DNA of 33,152 bases from an uncultured Actinomycetes bacterium. Its GTDB lineage: Bacteria; Actinomycetota; Actinomycetes; Nanopelagicales; Nanopelagicaceae. Shown here one piece after another: positions 28,101-33,152 of this stretch. The position numbers and the translations under genes are program-made. Location: assembly GCA_903843225.1 (NCBI GenBank), contig CAIMOX010000014.1:1-33152 (forward strand), given 5' to 3'. Under the pieces are notes generated by a model. It worked only from the letters and a program-made list of their open reading frames with translations, was not told where the DNA came from and made no database searches. The stretch's first letter is position 1. Each line of letters starts with the position of its first letter.

Positions 28101-29489
28101 TTAAGAGCCCGGACTTACCGTCGACATATTGAATTGTTCGAAGATCACGGCAGGAGCGCTAGCGCGTTCGACATCGCCAGCCCATTCGCGAGGCTGAGTA
28201 ATCGAAGAAGCTCCAACTGCCTTAATGCGATTGAGCAACTCAACTGGTGATTCATTCCAACGGAAGTTATTGACGGCACCAATTACTTCACCATCTTTGA
28301 TCTGATAGACGCCATCGCGAGTTAAGCCAGTGAGTAAGAGCGTTGTTGGATCGACGGTACGGATATACCAAAGCGTTGTGAGAAGCAGTCCATGCTTTAC
28401 CTGTGAGATGAGTGATGAGAGATCGCCAGTCGCACCAGGTAGATCGATGATGATGTTGCGGCCATATGGTGTGTAAGGAAGTCCAGTAAGTGCTGATGTT
28501 GCACGTGTCTGGGTGAGCGAGACGAGCTTGCCATCCTTGAAGACATCATTGCGCGGGGATTCTTGACCGTTATCAAAGACCGAACTCATCGGACCGCTTG
28601 CTGCTGCTGTGACAAAAGGCGAGCACTCGAGCCCTTTGAAGTGTGGATCTGAGTAGATATTGATCGGAAGCTTGGCGAATGTCTCACCAACACGAGTCTT
28701 TCCTGCTTCGCCACGCTTTGAAAATACTGAGCGACCTTCGAAGGCATCCTTCGCACCAGTAAACCAACCGAGGTAGGCATAGAGATCTGCAACCGAACCA
28801 GCTGGTGCAACGGTGTCGTAGTGACCAGCGGCGAGATCTAACCTGCGACCCTGCCATTCCAACCGGGTGCGGATCTCACGATCGATCTCACCGATTGAGA
28901 GATTTTTAAAATCACGAGTAGCGCGACCCTCCCAAGTAGAGCGAGAGCGATTGTGGGACTTACCAGTCATCTCAACACGGCCATCGGGTTGATCAAAGCG
29001 AAGACGCAATCCGCCCTTTGATCCGACCCAGGTTGTGTCATGAGTGTGTTCGGCATAACCGAAGAGTTCGATGGAATCTGCCTGAGATTTGCGGAAGGTT
29101 TCGCCAAGTTCTGGTGCGATTCCGGCAAAGACTTCAGGGCCAGTTGGGTTGTGTGGTGATGCCCAATCTCCAAAGGCGAAGTCACGACGGAGTTCGGCGG
29201 CATCGTCAGCCTTACCAGCGGCGCGGGCAGCGATACCTGCAGCTTTAGCAATCTCTGCAACCTCTGATGGATCAACACTTGCACGGGTGACTGAACCAGT
29301 TGCCATGCCACCATCCATCGCAACGAATGCGATAACAGTGATGCGTTGTGTGGCGATCACGCCATTGGTTGTGAGAGTGCTATTTGCCCAGCGAAGATTT
29401 GCTTGTGTCTTTCCTTCAACGATAACGATGCAATCTTCGTAATCAGCTGCAGCCGTAATTTTCTCAATGAGCTCTTGTGGTGTGATCAT
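28101..29489 (-). CDS. TldE/PmbA-type metalloprotease subunit
   Basis: A 462-residue partner of TldD. It has the same overall fold but lacks the HExxxH zinc motif, as is normal for TldE, which makes it the non-catalytic subunit of the TldD/TldE complex. That complex degrades unfolded peptides and trims modified peptides such as microcins. N-terminal features include IVEGKTQANLRWANSTLTTNG; the C-terminus has TTLLLTGLTRDGVYQIKDGE and NNFRWNESPVELLNRI. Its ATG overlaps the tldD stop by 4 nt, consistent with equal expression. Confidence 0.9.
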   Translation of the reverse strand: MITPQELIEKITAAADYEDCIVIVEGKTQANLRWANSTLTTNGVIATQRITVIAFVAMDGGMATGSVTRASVDPSEVAEIAKAAGIAARAAGKADDAAELRRDFAFGDWASPHNPTGPEVFAGIAPELGETFRKSQADSIELFGYAEHTHDTTWVGSKGGLRLRFDQPDGRVEMTGKSHNRSRSTWEGRATRDFKNLSIGEIDREIRTRLEWQGRRLDLAAGHYDTVAPAGSVADLYAYLGWFTGAKDAFEGRSVFSKRGEAGKTRVGETFAKLPINIYSDPHFKGLECSPFVTAAASGPMSSVFDNGQESPRNDVFKDGKLVSLTQTRATSALTGLPYTPYGRNIIIDLPGATGDLSSLISQVKHGLLLTTLWYIRTVDPTTLLLTGLTRDGVYQIKDGEVIGAVNNFRWNESPVELLNRIKAVGASSITQPREWAGDVERASAPAVIFEQFNMSTVSPGS

Positions 29490-30994
29490 TTGCCAGCCTC
29501 CGCGCGGGTATTAAGAACATTCACTTTGTCGAAGACCGCCGCAGGGCAGCCATGGCTTACCGCTGCTACTTGGCCAGGTTGAGCCTTGCCGCAGTTAAAT
29601 GCGCCGCCTAGAACCCAGGTGCTCTCGTTACCAACGCGCTTCATTGAGCCCCAGAAATCTGTGGTGGTTGCTTGGTAGGCGAGATCTTTCACCTGGCCAA
29701 CGATCTTTCCATTCTTAATGCGATGGAACTGTTGTCCAGTGAACTGGAAGTTATAACGCTGCATATCAATTGACCAAGAGTTATCGCCCTTAATCATGAT
29801 TCCATCGTCGACAGATTCGATGAGTCCAGCAAGATCAGGTCCATTCGGATTAGCCTTGAGTGAAACGTTAGGCATACGTTGAATTGGGACGTGTGCAGGG
29901 GAGTCAGCGAAGGCACAGCCATTCGAACGATCTCGTCCACCGCGTGCGGCGATTCGCCGATCAAGTTGGTAACCAACGAGCGTGCCATCTTTGACGATAT
30001 CCCAGCCCTGCGCTTCGACACCTTCATCATCCCAGCCAACAGTGGAGAGGCCATGAGGAGTTACGCGGTCACCGGTGATATTCATGAGCTCTGATCCGTA
30101 CTTAAGGATGCCGAGCTTGTCGACTGTTGCAAATGAGGTACCCGCATAGTTCGCTTCATAACCGAGCGCGCGATCGAGCTCTGTTGCATGGCCGATCGAC
30201 TCGTGGATTGTGAGCCAGAGATTTGATGGGTGAATCAATAGGTCATAGCGACCAGCTTCAACCGAAGGTGCTGCCACCTTCTCGGCGAGAAGTGTTGGGA
30301 GTTCATCGATCTCGGAATCCCAATCCCAATGTTTGTTATTCATCCACTCCCAGCCAAAACCTGCAGGCTGAGCCAAAGTGCGCATTGATACGAAACCATC
30401 GTCGCCAACATTGACCGCGTCGATCTGCGTCTGCATGCGAACGCGCTGTTGGGTCGTAGATGTGCCATAAGAATCTGCGTAGTGCTTCTGCTCTTTCACA
30501 AACATTGAGAAAGCCTCGGCGAAGTTCACACCATCAGCTTTTAAGAGCTTCTCGTTCAATCCGGTGAGACGGGCAATGCGCTCATCACCACTGACTGAGA
30601 ATGGATCGATCTCGTAGGCGCTTACCCAGGTCTTATTTGGATAGATTGGTTCTGGCGCGAGTGCGATCTCTTCAGTCGAGAGTGGCTTACTCGTCTTTGC
30701 CATCGCGACCGCGCTGCGCGCAAGTGAAGCGGCTACATCAGGACCAACCTCGGGGGAAGAGGCGAAGCCCCAACAACCATCAACGATTACTCGGACTCCG
30801 ACACCAGAAATCGAGTCATCGCTCTGGGTCTCGGTAGCGGTGTTACGAATAGAAAGGATTCCAGTTCGGATGCGTTCGATGCGAACATCAACGTGGGAAG
30901 CACCTAAAGCTTTCGCTGTTGAGATTGCGCTATCTGTGACTGCATCGAGTGGAAGAGCGAGAAAATCGCCATCAACCTGTTGTGAAATAACCAT
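29486..30994 (-). CDS. tldD: TldD-type metalloprotease, catalytic subunit
   Basis: A 502-residue zinc protease subunit. The HESIGH motif (HExxxH) is at 264-269, and the C-terminal AFNCGK supplies the third-ligand cysteine typical of TldD. With TldE it forms a hetero-dimer that encloses the peptide-cleaving site. The start at 30994 is preferred because AAAGG lies 7 nt upstream; an ATG at 31000 is directly adjacent to that site. It lies 42 nt after the gamma-glutamyltransferase gene and is probably in the same operon. Confidence 0.92.
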   Translation of the reverse strand: MVISQQVDGDFLALPLDAVTDSAISTAKALGASHVDVRIERIRTGILSIRNTATETQSDDSISGVGVRVIVDGCWGFASSPEVGPDVAASLARSAVAMAKTSKPLSTEEIALAPEPIYPNKTWVSAYEIDPFSVSGDERIARLTGLNEKLLKADGVNFAEAFSMFVKEQKHYADSYGTSTTQQRVRMQTQIDAVNVGDDGFVSMRTLAQPAGFGWEWMNNKHWDWDSEIDELPTLLAEKVAAPSVEAGRYDLLIHPSNLWLTIHESIGHATELDRALGYEANYAGTSFATVDKLGILKYGSELMNITGDRVTPHGLSTVGWDDEGVEAQGWDIVKDGTLVGYQLDRRIAARGGRDRSNGCAFADSPAHVPIQRMPNVSLKANPNGPDLAGLIESVDDGIMIKGDNSWSIDMQRYNFQFTGQQFHRIKNGKIVGQVKDLAYQATTTDFWGSMKRVGNESTWVLGGAFNCGKAQPGQVAAVSHGCPAAVFDKVNVLNTRAEAGK

Positions 30995-31036
30995 GGGCAT
31001 ACCTTTACTTATAGGTGGTGCGATTACAAGGGTAGA

Positions 31037-32626
31037 TCAGATGCCGGCGGCGTGACCTTCGGAGCGAGGGTCCGAACCAAAGGCCAGAGTCCCGGTCGGC
31101 AAGATCTCTAGAACCTGAACCGAAGAGGCATGCCCATACTCTGGGAGAACGACAACCTCATGGCCACGGGATTTCAGATCAGCAATCACTTCTTCGCCAA
31201 AGCGGGATTCGATCGAGAGCACACCCTTGATCTCTTCATTGACCGCTGAAGTCGATGGATCAGAGAGGTGCATCCATCGTGGTGCTTCTGCGACTTCTTG
31301 CACCGACATCTTCTCATCGATGAGTCCTGTGACGAGTTGGAAGTTTGTTTGGACCTGAACATTCGCACCTGGTGTGCCACCTACATATTTGAGAGAACCA
31401 TCAGGGTTAGTGATCGTAAATGCCTGCAAGGTGTGGGCTGGACGCTTACCTGGGGCGATGTAGTTCGGTGATGCAGGATCCAAATTAAATCCGGTTAAAC
31501 GGTTATTGAGGATCATGCCAGTTCTAGGAACAGTCCATGATGAACCAAAGCCATGGAAGACCGACTGAATCCATGAGACTGCATTTCCTTCGCCATCAGC
31601 GACTAAGAAGTAGGTTGTATCGCTACCTTCAGCTGGGCTCTCGCTTCGGTTATCCGCCGCGGCCATATTGATTCCAGCAGCGCGAGCCGCGATATGAGAG
31701 GCATTGAGAACTGAATTAACATCGACAGGAGTGGTCTCAGGATCTGCGATGATCGAGTTGCGATCAGTAAAGGCGATCTTCTTCGCCTCAACCTGCATGT
31801 GAAGCCAATCTGCTTGGCTCATCTTTGATTTATCAAAGGTATTAGCGATGAGTAGCTGCTCCATCAAGATCATTCCTTGAGTCGGAGGTGGATTACCGTT
31901 AACCGTGTAATCACGATACTTAATACTTAAGGGTGCCGAAACGCGAGTGGTGTGAGCGGTGAGATCGGCTGCGTTAAACCAACCGTCGGTTCCTTCGATA
32001 ATCTTCTCGGCGATCGATCCAGTGTAGAACGCATCGCGTCCACCTTTAATAATTTCGCGTAAGACCCAACCCATCTCTGGATTCTTCACAATCTCGCCAA
32101 GCTTGAGTTCTCGCGAGAGACCTAACTCTTCAAAGAGCTCAGTACTTGGGTACTGCTCGAGGTGCCACTTGATGCGACCGATGAATCCTTCATTGGCCGG
32201 GAATCCTTCTTCAGCATAAGCGATCGCTGGTGCCAAGATCTGCGCCATCGAAAGCTTTCCGTAGCGCTCGTGGGTGGCGTACCAACCAGAGACAACGCCA
32301 GGAACTGTCGCTGATTTATATCCATGGATCGGAATTTCTATATCGAATGCTTCACGAGTTGCACCGTGTGGTGCTTCACCGGATCCGTTGAAGGCCAGGT
32401 TCTCTTTCGTCGCAGCATGGTGAGTCACGAGGAAGAGATCGCCACCAAGTCCGGATGCACCGGGCTCGATAACTGAGATGACGGCAGAGAGTGCGATACC
32501 AGCATCGATAAAGGAGCCACCTGCTTCAAGGATCTTGAGCGCAGCAGATACTGCGAGCGGCTGCGATGCTGCAGCACCGCCCTTCTTGGCGTAGACGATT
32601 CCGCGGTGGGTGCTGGTTCGATTCAT
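31037..32626 (-). CDS. Gamma-glutamyltransferase family protein
   Basis: A 529-residue Ntn hydrolase of the gamma-glutamyltranspeptidase family. The nucleophile and autocleavage site is D336-T337-T338 (DTTYFLVADGEGNAVS), so the small subunit would begin at T337. GASGLGGDLF near 56-65 is the conserved large-subunit motif, and NPPPTQGMILMEQ near 245-257 is intact. It has no signal peptide, so it is probably cytoplasmic, unlike classical periplasmic GGT. Glutathione may not be its natural substrate; a peptide or amide hydrolase of this family is possible. It heads an operon with TldD/TldE. Confidence 0.92.
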   Translation of the reverse strand: MNRTSTHRGIVYAKKGGAAASQPLAVSAALKILEAGGSFIDAGIALSAVISVIEPGASGLGGDLFLVTHHAATKENLAFNGSGEAPHGATREAFDIEIPIHGYKSATVPGVVSGWYATHERYGKLSMAQILAPAIAYAEEGFPANEGFIGRIKWHLEQYPSTELFEELGLSRELKLGEIVKNPEMGWVLREIIKGGRDAFYTGSIAEKIIEGTDGWFNAADLTAHTTRVSAPLSIKYRDYTVNGNPPPTQGMILMEQLLIANTFDKSKMSQADWLHMQVEAKKIAFTDRNSIIADPETTPVDVNSVLNASHIAARAAGINMAAADNRSESPAEGSDTTYFLVADGEGNAVSWIQSVFHGFGSSWTVPRTGMILNNRLTGFNLDPASPNYIAPGKRPAHTLQAFTITNPDGSLKYVGGTPGANVQVQTNFQLVTGLIDEKMSVQEVAEAPRWMHLSDPSTSAVNEEIKGVLSIESRFGEEVIADLKSRGHEVVVLPEYGHASSVQVLEILPTGTLAFGSDPRSEGHAAGI

Positions 32627-32632
32627 GCGTGA

Positions 32633-32638
32633 AGCCTA
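32633..32638 (-). promoter_or_regulatory. Leaderless -10 element of the gamma-glutamyltransferase gene
   Basis: On the minus strand TAGGCT ends 6 nt before the ATG at 32626. The -35 region shows no good match. The site is shared with the divergent rnpB promoter region. Confidence 0.45.
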
Positions 32639-32654
32639 AGGCAAAAGTTTTTAT

Positions 32655-32683
32655 TTGGATGATGGGGGTACCCGTCGTATCCT
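32655..32683 (+). promoter_or_regulatory. Promoter of rnpB
   Basis: TTGGAT (32655-32660), a 17-nt spacer and TATCCT (32678-32683) place the transcription start about where the mature RNase P RNA begins. Confidence 0.5.
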
Positions 32684-32692
32684 TTACTTACT

Positions 32693-33035
32693 GAAGAGTC
32701 GCCTGGATCACCGCGTTACGAAAGTACCGAGGAAAGTCCGGACTCCATAGAGCAAGGTGATGGCTAACGGCCACTCGGAGAGATCCGCAGGAAAGTGCCA
32801 CAGAAAATAACCGCCTCATTTCGATGAGGTAAGGGTGAAACGGCGGTGTAAGAGACCACCGCATCTGCAGTGATGTAGATGGCAAGGTAAACCCCACCTG
32901 GAGCAAGACCAAATAGATGAAGAGCTGCTCGCTTAATTCATCAGGTAGGTTGCTTGAATCTGTCAGCAATGGCAGATCTAGATGGATGGTGATCCCTCGC
33001 AAGAGGACAGAATCCGGCTTATAGGGCGACTCTTC
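32693..33035 (+). ncRNA. rnpB: RNase P RNA, bacterial class A type
   Basis: About 343 nt. The terminal P1 helix pairs GAAGAGTCGCC (32693-32703) with GGCGACTCTTC (33025-33035). The conserved core GAGGAAAGTCCGG lies near 32740, and the matching 3' segment ACAGAATCCGG lies near 33007. It is the ribozyme that removes 5' leaders from pre-tRNAs. A minus-strand open frame over the same bases is a shadow. Confidence 0.95.
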
Positions 33036-33042
33036 TTATTAA

Positions 33043-33080
33043 TATGCAAGCCTCGCATGAAACTATGCGAGGTACGCATA
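33043..33080 (+). terminator. Rho-independent terminator after rnpB
   Basis: CCTCGCAT (33051-33058), loop GAAACT and ATGCGAGG (33065-33072) form a perfect 8-bp stem. TATGC/GCATA extends it by 5 bp beyond a small internal loop. A short ACTTTTAT follows. The last 70 bases of the window hold no gene that I can support. Confidence 0.7.
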
Positions 33081-33152
33081 ACTTTTATGTCGAAGTCTTT
33101 GCAAGAGTTAGAGTGATTTAAGGTTTATTTAAGGGCAAATCTGCGGGCAAGC

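Noticed and set aside
32688-33002. 104-residue minus-strand open frame
   Set aside because: It lies wholly over the RNase P RNA, which has a complete P1 helix and conserved core.

Overview
The window is one contiguous piece of an actinobacterial (Actinomycetota) chromosome of about average GC (roughly 50% by eye). The evidence is the gene set and order: a Sua5-like gene, glyA, a WecA-like transferase, atpI and the eight F1Fo ATP synthase genes; then murA with a PduO-type cobalamin adenosyltransferase; homodimeric aceE beside a DUF3052 gene and an AhpE-type peroxiredoxin; and a zinc-ribbon protein followed by an RNase H/phosphatase fusion. Several of these neighbourhoods match Streptomyces and Mycobacterium. 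Very short intergenic gaps, many overlapping genes and many apparently leaderless genes suggest a small, streamlined genome, perhaps a freshwater planktonic lineage such as Nanopelagicales. That placement is inference.

Layout. 1-2034: the tail of an unidentified gene, a divergent Sua5/YrdC protein and glyA. 2065-10689 (+): the wecA-like gene, atpI, an AtpZ-like gene, then atpB-E-F-H-A-G-D-C with its own probable promoter at 3906-3933. 10691-11953 (-): murA with Asp in place of the catalytic Cys. 12027-12602 (+): the cobalamin adenosyltransferase. 12616-15169 (-): a three-gene operon of ABC ATPase, ABC-2 permease and a secreted K/P/T-rich protein. 15198-15530 (+): a small zinc-finger-like protein. 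15534-17000 (-): an aldehyde dehydrogenase. 17023-17736 (+): an alpha/beta hydrolase. 17733-18866 (-): an AI-2E family membrane protein. 18913-22364 (+): a DUF4032 kinase-like protein, a thioredoxin-fold/TPR protein and an MFS transporter. 22366-25092 (-): aceE. 25180-28097 (+): DUF3052, peroxiredoxin, tRNA-Val(UAC), the zinc-ribbon coiled-coil protein and the RNase H/phosphatase. 28101-32626 (-): gamma-glutamyltransferase, TldD and TldE. 32693-33035 (+): RNase P RNA followed by a hairpin terminator.

Functionally this is mostly core housekeeping: energy conversion, cell-wall precursor synthesis, one-carbon metabolism, pyruvate oxidation and RNA processing. I found no CRISPR array, insertion sequence, phage gene or defence island, and no clearly new multi-gene system. 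The most interesting signal is regulatory. Eleven genes have a -10-like hexamer (TANNNT or CANNNT) ending exactly 6 nt before the start codon, the geometry of leaderless transcription. In two cases the upstream gene's TAG stop codon is part of the hexamer, and in one divergent pair the two -10 elements overlap. Other points to follow up are the degenerate Sua5 active site, the truncated ATP synthase epsilon subunit, the c-subunit glycine motif, the MurA Cys-to-Asp change, and inverted repeats at several promoters.
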